Below, one piece after another: positions 58,801 through 64,000 of a stretch of 64,000 nt of DNA. Positions within the stretch are counted from its first letter, which is position 1; the number at the start of each line of letters is the position of its first letter. Both the position numbers and the translations under genes were made by a program. A model generated the notes under the pieces. The model searched no databases, was not told the DNA's origin, and was given only the letters and a program-made list of their open reading frames with translations. The stretch comes from Streptomyces sp. NBC_00236 (GTDB taxonomy: Bacteria; Actinomycetota; Actinomycetes; Streptomycetales; Streptomycetaceae), in contig NZ_CP108100.1 in NCBI RefSeq assembly GCF_036195045.1, positions 5,828,001-5,892,000 on the forward strand, in the 5' to 3' direction.

Positions 58801-60544
58801 GTTGCAGGCTCGTCGACCACGCCTTGAATCCCGCGGAGAGTCCCCGACTGCCGGCGATGGCGTCGAAGAGGTCCCGGCCGGCGGGGGTCATCTTCGCCAG
58901 TGCTTCGCGATACTCGTCCGCCTTCGTGCGAGCGGTACCCGCTGCCGATGCCGACGAGAGCTGGGCAGTCGCCAAACCTCTTTGAGCGTTGGCGATGGAC
59001 TCCGACGCGGAGACCTGCGCGTCGGCCGCGGACTTCACAGCGTCAGCTACCTTCGCCTGCGCGTCGGCGACGTCCCGCGCGCCGTCCTTCTGCGCCTTCG
59101 TGACGGCAGCCTGCGCCTTGCCCAGCGCCTCCGTCTGATCCACTACGCCCCGCTGAGCGTCGGATACGCGCTCCGTCGCTGCCTTGACTGCGTCGGAGCC
59201 CTCTACGCCGGCCTGACGCTGCTTCTTGGCAGCCTTCTGGAGGTCGGCGAAGTCGACCTTCTGCTTCTTGGCGTTGGCAACCGCGCGGTCGTACGCCAGC
59301 TGTGCGGCCTCCTTCTGGAGGTCCGTGGACGTGGTGTCCGCCAACGTGGCTTGCAGATCCCGTTCCGCCTCCTGGACGCGGAGAGTTGCCTCCCGCTGGT
59401 CCAGGTGCCCATCGATGAGCCGGTCTGACAGCTCCTGGAGCTGCTGAGCGGCGTCAGCACGGGCCTGTGTGAGGTCCTGCTCCGCCTGGCGTGCGGTGCG
59501 CTGAGCGTCGGCAAGGCTCTGTTCGGCCCTGCGCACTCCGTCAGCGGCTGTCTGGCGCTGCTCCGCGGCCCGCTGAGTGGCGTCGCCCACGGCCCGCCGT
59601 GCCTGCGCGACGGCCCTCTCTGCGCTCTCGATGGAGCGTGCGGCATTGCGGTGAGCGGAGGCTAGCGACGCCTGAGCGCCAGCCATTTGGAGCGCCTTGG
59701 ATGCCGCCTGCGACGTCGCCTGAGCGCCCCTGTCGGTGGCGTTCTTGGCCTCGTCCTCCGCGGCTGTCTTCAGCTGAAGTGCGCTTGTGACGCTCTTGAT
59801 GGCAGGGATCGCGACGAGGACGACGCCAGCGATACCGGCGCCGGCTGCTACTGCCATGGAGGCGACAGCTCCCAGACCGGCGGCCAGCACCGGACCCAAA
59901 GGAATCGCAGTCAGGGCCGCAGCCTGGATCCCGAGGCTGAGCAGGGCGGAACTGGCCTGGCTTGTGTCGACGCGAACGGGGACGTTGATCCGCTTCCGGT
60001 CGACAGCGTCGATTTCCTCCCGGATGGCGATAAGCGCCGCGCGTGCGGCTGCTGTGTCAGCCCGTACGGCGACGTTGGGGTGTTCGGCTCCCAGCCGTCG
60101 GAGCTGCTCCTCCAGGCGCACAACTTCGGCGCGAGCGGCCATGGCGTCGACGTCGATACCGATGCGCTTGCCGCTCAGCTGCTCCAACTTGCTTCGCAGG
60201 CGCGCTAGTTCGGCGTCAGCGCCAGTGTCTCCGAGGCGGATGTCAAGCTTCGGCATCGCCTTGAAAGCGACCTCCAGCTTGCGCTTCAGGCTGCGTGCGA
60301 ACGCGCCTCCCGCGTCGTCACCGGAGCGCCCCGCGGCTGCTACGCCGGCTCGTCCACCGGTCCGGATCGCGTCCGGGATGGCGATGACGATGTTCCGGCT
60401 GATCGCCTCCCCCATGCGACGTCCGGCCTCTTCCCCAACCTTGTCGGCGATGGGGAGGACGAGGGCCTTCAGCTTGGTGTGGAACTGAGGGATTACGGGC
60501 ACTACGTCGACGGCAGCACCGCCGACGATGTCCAGGTCAGTCAT
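55826..60544 (-). CDS. Phage tail tape-measure protein with M23 peptidase and lytic transglycosylase domains
   Basis: 1572 residues; sets tail length in siphoviruses and helps DNA entry. N-terminal segment (1-200), a Gly/Ala hydrophobic stretch (about 205-250), alanine/glutamine-rich coiled coil (about 255-560), a hydrophobic region (about 770-830), then imperfect repeats around WIGDKAKWLYEKAIKP (about 870-1020). C-terminal LysM-free M23 endopeptidase: HHTGLD near 1266 and GPHLHLEA near 1345. Then an SLT-type transglycosylase with Glu in RRMNQESGGNP near 1403 and STGLMQL. These would cut peptidoglycan at infection. It overlaps the upstream small gene by 8 bases. Confidence 0.95.
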   Translation of the reverse strand: MTDLDIVGGAAVDVVPVIPQFHTKLKALVLPIADKVGEEAGRRMGEAISRNIVIAIPDAIRTGGRAGVAAAGRSGDDAGGAFARSLKRKLEVAFKAMPKLDIRLGDTGADAELARLRSKLEQLSGKRIGIDVDAMAARAEVVRLEEQLRRLGAEHPNVAVRADTAAARAALIAIREEIDAVDRKRINVPVRVDTSQASSALLSLGIQAAALTAIPLGPVLAAGLGAVASMAVAAGAGIAGVVLVAIPAIKSVTSALQLKTAAEDEAKNATDRGAQATSQAASKALQMAGAQASLASAHRNAARSIESAERAVAQARRAVGDATQRAAEQRQTAADGVRRAEQSLADAQRTARQAEQDLTQARADAAQQLQELSDRLIDGHLDQREATLRVQEAERDLQATLADTTSTDLQKEAAQLAYDRAVANAKKQKVDFADLQKAAKKQRQAGVEGSDAVKAATERVSDAQRGVVDQTEALGKAQAAVTKAQKDGARDVADAQAKVADAVKSAADAQVSASESIANAQRGLATAQLSSASAAGTARTKADEYREALAKMTPAGRDLFDAIAGSRGLSAGFKAWSTSLQPAVLPLFTQAVNGLKNSLPGLTPIVKGAALGIDDLQDSASRELKSPFWQGFKRDIATSVRPAIVGLGKALGNTVKGMAGVIDAFLIHMDGIAKKSDGITSRFAKWGTSLKGSPKFEKFLKYVKDTSPGLGKFLGDLLTAALDVAKAASPLSTTMMAIVGPVFQAISKVATENPGVVQALWGLWAAQKAVALGMVAFSAAMYLYESVMLLASIATAGFGTVLSATGILPIIRAVLIVVGLLVAAFVLAYKNCDGFRAAVDGAWAGIKAGTIFVWNNILKPTFAAIWTAIKAVGDVAKWLWTNAIKPSFDLIAAAAEPLFRILVTLLLLPAYVAFKALGAIGIWLWEKALRPAFKWIGDGAMWLWDKAIGPAFGWIGDKAKWLYEKAIKPAMTEAKRQFDALGTVAKWLWDKVIKPVFGWIGDKAKWLYEKAIKPPFDSIKDAVDLVAKAFKLSKDEIKKQWDQLQGIAKKPIKFIIDHVYNKGIVPLWNGVAGVTGAGKLNKLPLDGFHTGGIMSGYSPGRDDRVIAVGGGEAIMRPEWTRAVGADKINSWNAAARSGGVSGVQKAISNGMPAFKDGGVVGWVKDKAGDVGDFLSGAIDYLNPKKLFDKATKAITGQMSHLLTNPWAKSVAQLPIKALSSMKDKALDLLGFGGGGGAGNSTGAWAKPVNVPYGTRFGVAGSMWSSGHHTGLDFPAATGTAIRAVADGNVSQATSGGPYGNHAMINHGGGLASLYAHMSKMLTSVGAAVKQGQVIGKVGATGNVTGPHLHLEARLAGKAIDPMRYLEDNAGSGGKGVQRWRGVVQQALRLTGNPQSYTDLTLRRMNQESGGNPRAVNNWDSNARAGYPSTGLMQLIRPTWESFAGRFSKTGPFMNGVSVDPLANVFASMTYAKRAYGSIATAYNRPGGYDSGGYLMPGWTPVFNGTGKPEPVFTSGQWDTIRSHANQGGGPTTIQADVRVFVGDREITDIVRTEVVAHEESTAAAIETGRWIR

Positions 60545-60794
60545 CGATCAACGCCCCGATCTGAGTCGGGTCGGTGCGGGCGTCCAGGACGTCAGCGACG
60601 CCGCGCAGGTTGCCGTACAGAGCGATGACGTCGGCCGTCAGTTCCAGGGCGTCCAGGCAACGACGGAGCCAGTCGAAATCCGCACAAGCGTCGCTGCAAT
60701 ACGACGTTGGCAGCGCCATATCAGCCACCCAGACGTGTTCCGTGGTCCAGCCGCACCCGTCACGGGCGCAGACGTTCTCTTCAGTGGTTCTCAT
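60537..60794 (-). CDS. Small Cys-rich phage protein, tape-measure neighbour
   Basis: 85 residues from the ATG at 60794 with GGAGGG upstream. Zinc-finger-like CARDGCGW...SYCSDAC at the N-terminus, helical remainder. It overlaps the tape-measure start by 8 bases. Its position is where tail-assembly chaperones usually lie, but its sequence is not of that family. Related in motif to the next upstream gene, so the pair may have arisen by duplication. Confidence 0.7.
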   Translation of the reverse strand: MRTTEENVCARDGCGWTTEHVWVADMALPTSYCSDACADFDWLRRCLDALELTADVIALYGNLRGVADVLDARTDPTQIGALIDD

Positions 60795-60869
60795 TGGCCC
60801 TCCGGAGGGCATAGGAAAGGCCCCTGAGCGTCCTCAGGGGCCGTGGGTGGTGGTACGCGTCGTAGGCCG

Positions 60870-61151
60870 TCAGGCGGCCTTCCGAGGGAAGTCGAAGATG
60901 CCTGGGATGGGGCGCTGAGTGCTCTTGCGCTGATCCAACAGCCGCGCAAAGTGCAGAAGTCGCCTGGCTTCCGCCTCGTCCCCGAACTCCATGGCAAGCT
61001 GTGCGCGCTCCATCCACGCCCCACATGCGAACGAACACGTTGCGCTTCGGCGGATGTGCCGGCCTGGACCCCGCCCCTTGCGGTATGCGCGCGGCCAGGT
61101 GCAGCCGGGACGCCGACAGGTCTCGGTATCGGGGTTGGGTTCGTCGGACAC
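60870..61151 (-). CDS. Second small Cys-rich phage protein
   Basis: 93 residues, GTG start with GGAGG upstream. CRRPGCTWPRAYRKGRGPG...SATCSFACGAWMERAQLAMEF shares the C-x3-G-C-x-W...C-x3-C pattern with the following gene; four cysteines could bind one zinc. A helical part after residue 50 and the end IPGIFDFPRKAA. Function unknown; first gene after a 341-bp gap. Confidence 0.7.
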   Translation of the reverse strand: MSDEPNPDTETCRRPGCTWPRAYRKGRGPGRHIRRSATCSFACGAWMERAQLAMEFGDEAEARRLLHFARLLDQRKSTQRPIPGIFDFPRKAA

Positions 61152-61492
61152 GGTGCCTCCAGGGCATGGCTAACGTCTCCACGTCTTCAATGGGGACGGA
61201 GGTGGCTAGATGATCTTTGAAACGGTAATAGCGCTCTGACCAGCGGCTTTACCTGCCCTTGGCGTCACACTTTCGGGGCTTTTTGAGCCTCCGGGGCCCG
61301 ATTTTTAGGCTCTCGATCGATCGCGCGGAGTCGCCAAAAGTCCGCCAGAAAGCCGCTCAGGGCCTCAGGATGCCCAAAATGGCCCCGGAGGGCCTTTAGG
61401 GCTAACCGGTTGCCGTTTCGCGCCTACTAGCACTCTTACGGCACGGAAGGTGCCCCGGAGGGGACTATCCCCTGCCCTCCGGGGCCACGTGA
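61152..61492. other. 341-bp phage intergenic region with repeated GCCCCGGAGG units and a terminator
   Basis: No coding sequence seen. The 10-mer GCCCCGGAGG or its complement occurs at 61288-61297, 61382-61391, 61452-61461 and 61476-61485. The last two form an 11-bp hairpin (arms 61452-61462 and 61475-61485) that probably ends the transcript of the upstream genes. GAGCCT (61285-61290) pairs with AGGCTC (61307-61312) in another stem. A promoter for the leftward tail genes is expected but not assigned. Confidence 0.6.
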
Positions 61493-61860
61493 TCACGCGG
61501 CGAGCGCCGGCGCCATCTCCGGACGCCACTCGCGGTCGCCCTTGATCGCGTTGCACAGCCAGTGCGCGCACTGCACGTTGGCCGGCTCTCACCTGCGACG
61601 CCACGGGCCACGCAGCCGAACGCCTGCATGAGCGTCAACCCACGCTCGTCAGCGAACGTCTGTCGTGCTCGTCGCCAGCGGTTCCAGGCGACGACGTCAC
61701 GTTGTCCGTCGGCCAGCGCGTGATCCTCGGACGTCAGCCACTCGTCTACGTAGCACTGCATGAGCACCGCAGGCACTGCGGACGAGGCGCCGCCTGAGCC
61801 CTGCCCTGCCGATGCCTGCGCCCTGCGCGCTAGCTGTGCCTGCTTGCGTGCGCTGCTCAC
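61493..61860 (-). pseudogene. Frameshifted small phage gene
   Basis: GTG start overlaps the terminase-like gene stop (GTGA). Frame 0 gives 90 sensible residues (MSSARKQAQLARRAQAS... to MQAFGCVARGVAGE), then Arg/Ser-rich nonsense to 61465. From the GAGAG at 61586-61590 (plus-strand CTCTC) a shift of one frame gives ANVQCAHWLCNAIKGDREW and so on to a stop at 61493. Removing one AG restores a continuous 120-residue protein. Either a mutation, a sequencing error or, less likely, programmed shifting. Confidence 0.65.
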
Positions 61861-62291
61861 GCGACGCTCAGGCTCTGCGTGGTGGGCACGGCGTGCAGCT
61901 CACCCATGCCTGTACCTGCACGCTCCAGCTCCCAGCCCAGTGTCTTCAGCCCTGCGGGAGAGAGACCAAGGTGGTCTGCGTAGTAGCGCGCTTCTGCTGC
62001 CAGACCTGCGCGGCACTGACCAGAGAAGATGTCATGCGTGATGCGAACGTACGTGGCGACCATGAGAACGAAGGAGTCGTCCCACATCGTTGCCTGTGCC
62101 GATGCCCACAGCTCCGTCCACGTGGCCTTCTCGGGCTCCGTCCAGTCACGCCCTGACGGCATGTCCGGCGCCGGCAGATCGCATCCGTCGAGAGGAAGCA
62201 CGACAGGGCCTGTCACCCTGCGCGATCCCTTCCCGCGGTACTCCCTGCTGCCCGGGTTGTTGAGATCTCGTCGCGGTCCAGGGGCAACCAT
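61857..62291 (-). CDS. Terminase-small-subunit-like phage protein
   Basis: 144 residues from the ATG at 62291, preceded by GGAAAGGAGGGGG. A basic start (PGPRRDLNNPGSREYRGKGS), then LPAPDMPSGRDWTEPEKATW and a helical region, a pattern seen in proteins called phage terminase small subunit in Streptomyces. The large subunit is not next to it, and the place before the tape measure suits a tail-assembly factor, so the name is uncertain. Confidence 0.55.
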   Translation of the reverse strand: MVAPGPRRDLNNPGSREYRGKGSRRVTGPVVLPLDGCDLPAPDMPSGRDWTEPEKATWTELWASAQATMWDDSFVLMVATYVRITHDIFSGQCRAGLAAEARYYADHLGLSPAGLKTLGWELERAGTGMGELHAVPTTQSLSVA

Positions 62292-62312
62292 CGCGCCCCC
62301 TCCTTTCCATAG

Positions 62313-62342
62313 TTGACACGGCAACATCCCTTGACGTACAGG
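62313..62342 (+). promoter_or_regulatory. Promoter of the reversed phage gene
   Basis: TTGACA (62313-62318), 18-nt spacer, TACAGG (62337-62342), rightward. The -35 is perfect; the -10 matches moderately. It faces away from the structural genes and toward the 71-residue gene. Confidence 0.6.
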
Positions 62343-62391
62343 GCGTTCCGTGGGAAGGTGCTTGCGCACCGGGGCTTTGATCCGGAACGCC
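62342..62391 (+). repeat. Nested inverted repeats in the leader of the reversed gene
   Basis: Outer arms GGCGTTCCG (62342-62350) and CGGAACGCC (62383-62391); inner hairpin GGTGC-TTGC-GCACC (62357-62370). The outer left arm covers the expected transcription start, so it may be an operator or an RNA fold. Confidence 0.6.
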
Positions 62392-62512
62392 ACCACGGGC
62401 GGACCCACGTGGACGCGTCGCGCATTGCGACCGACGCCAAGCTTGCAGTCATTCGACCGCAACGGAGTGCGCCCTTTTCCGGGCCTCCGTCGTGTAGGCG
62501 AAGGGTCCACCC

Positions 62513-62728
62513 ATGTCTGTACCTCTTATTGATTTCCTTGCCATGTCCCCGCAGGCGTTTGCCCTCGTCATGGCTGCCGTTGTGCTCGTCGTGTTCGCCC
62601 TCTGCGGGACGTTCCTCCTGGCGCTTCACATCAGCGGTGTCCGAAGCGTCAAGGGCGCCGACAAGGCTGCGGCAATTCAGGCCATTGGCGACGCAGTGAA
62701 GTCGTTCCCGTTCTGGCGCCGGAAGTAG
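62513..62728 (+). CDS. Small phage membrane protein in reversed orientation (moron candidate)
   Basis: 71 residues, ATG with GAAGGG upstream. One clear hydrophobic stretch (about residues 17-42, VMAAVVLVVFALCGTFLLAL), then a charged, basic C-terminal helix ending FPFWRRK. It is the only rightward gene among the leftward structural genes and has its own promoter and terminator, the mark of a gene expressed from the prophage. Superinfection exclusion or holin-like action are both possible; nothing decides. Confidence 0.7.
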   Translation: MSVPLIDFLAMSPQAFALVMAAVVLVVFALCGTFLLALHISGVRSVKGADKAAAIQAIGDAVKSFPFWRRK

Positions 62729-62733
62729 TACCC

Positions 62734-62760
62734 GCCCCCGCGACAACGAGCCGCGGGGGC
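62734..62760. terminator. Terminator of the reversed gene
   Basis: GCCCCCGCG (62734-62742) pairs with CGCGGGGGC (62752-62760), 6 nt after the stop codon. It also serves the leftward gene ending at 62784. Confidence 0.85.
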
Positions 62761-62783
62761 AAGCTTGTTCAGCCGGCGGGGCA

Positions 62784-63011
62784 TCAGGCCGACGTGGCAG
62801 CGATGGCGCACACGGCGTTCACCGGAACCAGCCAGGGCACCAACTCGCCGTCGGTGAGCACGAACGAGAGCCGCCCTCCGTCGTACAGGTGCGAGGAGTC
62901 GGACACGCTCGTGATGGTCCCGGACAGGTCACCGCCAGGCAGCCGGACTGTGACGCCTTCGCCTTCCAGTTCCAGCACGCGGGCGATGATGTCGCGGGTG
63001 TAGTTGCTCAT
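62784..63011 (-). CDS. Small phage protein, unknown
   Basis: 75 residues, ATG at 63011 overlapping the stop of the upstream gene (ATGA). Beta-rich: GEGVTVRLPGGDLSGTITSVS and LSFVLTDGELVPWLVPV. The SH3-like look resembles small head-decoration or head-tail connector proteins, but no assignment is possible. Confidence 0.65.
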   Translation of the reverse strand: MSNYTRDIIARVLELEGEGVTVRLPGGDLSGTITSVSDSSHLYDGGRLSFVLTDGELVPWLVPVNAVCAIAATSA

Positions 63012-63397
63012 CGGTGCTCCGTCGTGTAGCCGCGCTCGGCATAGGGGTTGGCGGTCCGGGATGTGTTGACGCGCTGCGGGACGGGCGGCCGGTTGCCGTC
63101 CTCGTCCAGGCCGTGCTTCCGCCGGTACTCGGCTACGCCGGCGCTGACGGTTCCCGCAGTGCCCTGGACGTCGCCACCACGGTCCCCGCCGGAGCGTGGG
63201 CCCTGTGGCGCGGGGTTGGCTGCGGACAGCTCCGCGGCGAACGCCGTTGCGTCGGCCGTGAGCGCTGCCTCGTCCGCGCCCTGGAGCCGTGCGGACTGCT
63301 CCACGGTCAGGCCAGCCGTCAGGCCGGCGCGGAGCCGAGCAAGCTCAAGTTCCGTACCCACAAGGGGAGTTGGCGGGGTCTGCTGTTGGTCGGTCAT
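63008..63397 (-). CDS. Scaffold-like phage protein
   Basis: 129 residues, ATG at 63397. The segment ELARLRAGLTAGLTVEQSARLQGADEAALTADATAFAAEL resembles the C-terminal region of actinophage capsid scaffolding proteins; the rest is polar and disordered with EYRRKHGLDEDG. Too short for a complete scaffold, so it may be a partner or relic. Coupled to the next gene by ATGA. Confidence 0.5.
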   Translation of the reverse strand: MTDQQQTPPTPLVGTELELARLRAGLTAGLTVEQSARLQGADEAALTADATAFAAELSAANPAPQGPRSGGDRGGDVQGTAGTVSAGVAEYRRKHGLDEDGNRPPVPQRVNTSRTANPYAERGYTTEHR

Positions 63398-63411
63398 GGT
63401 TCCTCTTCTGG

Positions 63412-64000
63412 TCAGAAGGAGCGGCCGGAGCGGGCACGGAGCACGCGCTCACGCTCATATGTGGGGCGCGGTTCGGCGGGCTGCGGCGTGGGGACGATCG
63501 GCGTTTCCCACGTTTCGAGAATCGCCTTCGGGGCGTCAGCAACGGCCCCGCGGTTCTCGTACGCCTCCTGCGCCGCAACGACGGTCTCCACGTCCTCCGG
63601 GACGTAGGCAACGCCGTTCATCTGCGCAAGCCACACGAGGTGAGAGAGCGTGTAGCGTCGTGACTTCATCGCTTCGAACTGTTCCGCGGGCGTCGCGTCA
63701 GACACGTCCTGGACGTCCCCGAAGCCGCTGTCTTTCGCCCGCTGATACAAACTCGTCAGGCCGGTAAGTTCGCCCTGAGACAGCGCCTCCCACTGTGCGG
63801 CCCGAATGTTCTTCAACGCCGGCACAAGGGCACGGATAGCCGTGTACGCCTCCGCAGCCTCCCCGCCGGCCGTCAGCGCCTCGTCGGCGGTACGGACGTC
63901 ACCGAGGGCCGTGACGTGCTTCCTGGCCTCCGCCAGAACGTCGCGGAGCTGCACCTCCAGCGCTGCCAGAATCTCCGAACGGTGTGCCTCACGGAGGAGC
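63412..64000 (-). CDS. Phage protein of unknown function, 5' end beyond the window
   Basis: The frame stays open to the last base, reading LLREAHRSEILAALEVQLRD before the GTG at 63954, so the true start may lie outside. At least 195 residues; helical, alanine/glutamate-rich N-terminal half, then TLSHLVWLAQMNGVAYVPEDVETVV and a Pro/Arg-rich end. Position with the scaffold-like gene suggests a structural role. Confidence 0.65.
   Translation of the reverse strand, partial: LLREAHRSEILAALEVQLRDVLAEARKHVTALGDVRTADEALTAGGEAAEAYTAIRALVPALKNIRAAQWEALSQGELTGLTSLYQRAKDSGFGDVQDVSDATPAEQFEAMKSRRYTLSHLVWLAQMNGVAYVPEDVETVVAAQEAYENRGAVADAPKAILETWETPIVPTPQPAEPRPTYERERVLRARSGRSF

Larger units (their letters stand above)
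53444..64000. mobile_element. Prophage, left part (continues past the window)
   Basis: Begins in the disrupted gene at about 53443 and runs off the window. Composition changes: the line 57541-57600 has 33 of 60 G+C, against about 70% in the host part. Nearly all genes run leftward. Recognisable phage parts are the tape-measure protein, small proteins upstream of it, a terminase-small-subunit-like gene and a scaffold-like gene. No integrase, portal, capsid, lysis or tail-tip gene is visible in this part. Confidence 0.85.

Noticed and set aside
61493..62291. Programmed -1 frameshift of tail-assembly chaperones (G/GT type)
   Set aside because: The -1 frame has a TGA just before the joint, both products would have nearly equal length, and no slippery heptamer is visible. 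Kept only as a less likely alternative.
53444..64000. Integrative conjugative element (AICE) instead of a prophage
   Set aside because: A tape-measure protein with wall hydrolases, a scaffold-like and a terminase-like gene favour a phage; no FtsK-like transfer or replication gene is visible in this part.

Overview
The window is high-GC, actinobacterial DNA and almost certainly from a Streptomyces chromosome. From memory, the gene order thrB-rho-LCP-rpmE-prfA-prmC-(YrdC)-(LMW-PTP)-glyA-wecA-atpIBEFHAGDC-chiC-chiRS through filP-scy-mce-thiolase-meaB follows the S. coelicolor SCO5356 to about SCO5409 region. Promoter elements typical of the genus are visible: SigR-type GGGAAT-N18/19-GTT boxes, paired DasR-type boxes and a Rex-type operator. 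No tRNA, rRNA or CRISPR array was seen.

Layout. 1-9.9 kb holds information-processing and envelope genes: the end of homoserine kinase, transcription terminator Rho, an LCP cell-wall ligase, ribosomal protein L31, release factor 1 and its methylase, a tRNA threonylcarbamoylation enzyme, a phosphatase-fold protein and SHMT. 9.9-20 kb holds a WecA-type lipid carrier transferase, the complete nine-gene ATP synthase operon and a DUF2550 protein. 20-24 kb holds a secreted chitinase facing a two-component system, with a promoter flanked by DasR-like boxes. 24-35 kb is mixed core: a membrane protein, a PduO-type cobalamin adenosyltransferase, an ABC-2 exporter with a divergent TetR regulator, hydroxybutyryl-CoA dehydrogenase, a STAS protein, a membrane-anchored P-loop protein, NucS, an SCO5389-family protein, a luciferase-like oxidoreductase and a zinc-binding protein. 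35-39 kb carries two adjacent, homologous ABC-2 ATPase/permease pairs. 39-44 kb carries the polar-growth coiled-coil genes filP and scy. 44-47 kb carries methylmalonyl-CoA epimerase, acetyl-CoA acetyltransferase and meaB. 47-53.3 kb carries a PepSY protein divergent from a second two-component system, a MarR regulator, three overlapping AIM24-family genes and a DUF3817 protein.

At about 53.44 kb the synteny breaks inside a thiamine-binding-family (MTH1187/YqgV-like) gene. Its first 45 codons are normal, then the sequence becomes foreign and soon stops. From there to the window end the DNA is phage-derived and visibly less GC-rich. It contains an XRE/DUF5753 regulator with a DUF6879 partner and small proteins, a 1572-residue tape-measure protein carrying two peptidoglycan-hydrolase domains, small zinc-finger proteins, a terminase-small-subunit-like gene, one frameshifted gene, scaffold-like and unknown structural genes, and a single reversed gene with its own promoter and terminator (a 'moron') for a 71-residue membrane protein. 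I read this as the left end of a prophage integrated into the thiamine-binding gene. The rest, including any integrase, lies beyond base 64000.

How the genes work together. The ATP synthase operon appears to be tuned by NADH redox state (Rex-type site). Rho and L31 appear linked to thiol stress (SigR-type promoters). The PduO adenosyltransferase, MeaB and the epimerase all support B12-dependent methylmalonyl-CoA mutase. FilP and Scy build the hyphal tip scaffold. ChiC with its neighbours forms a chitin-responsive unit.
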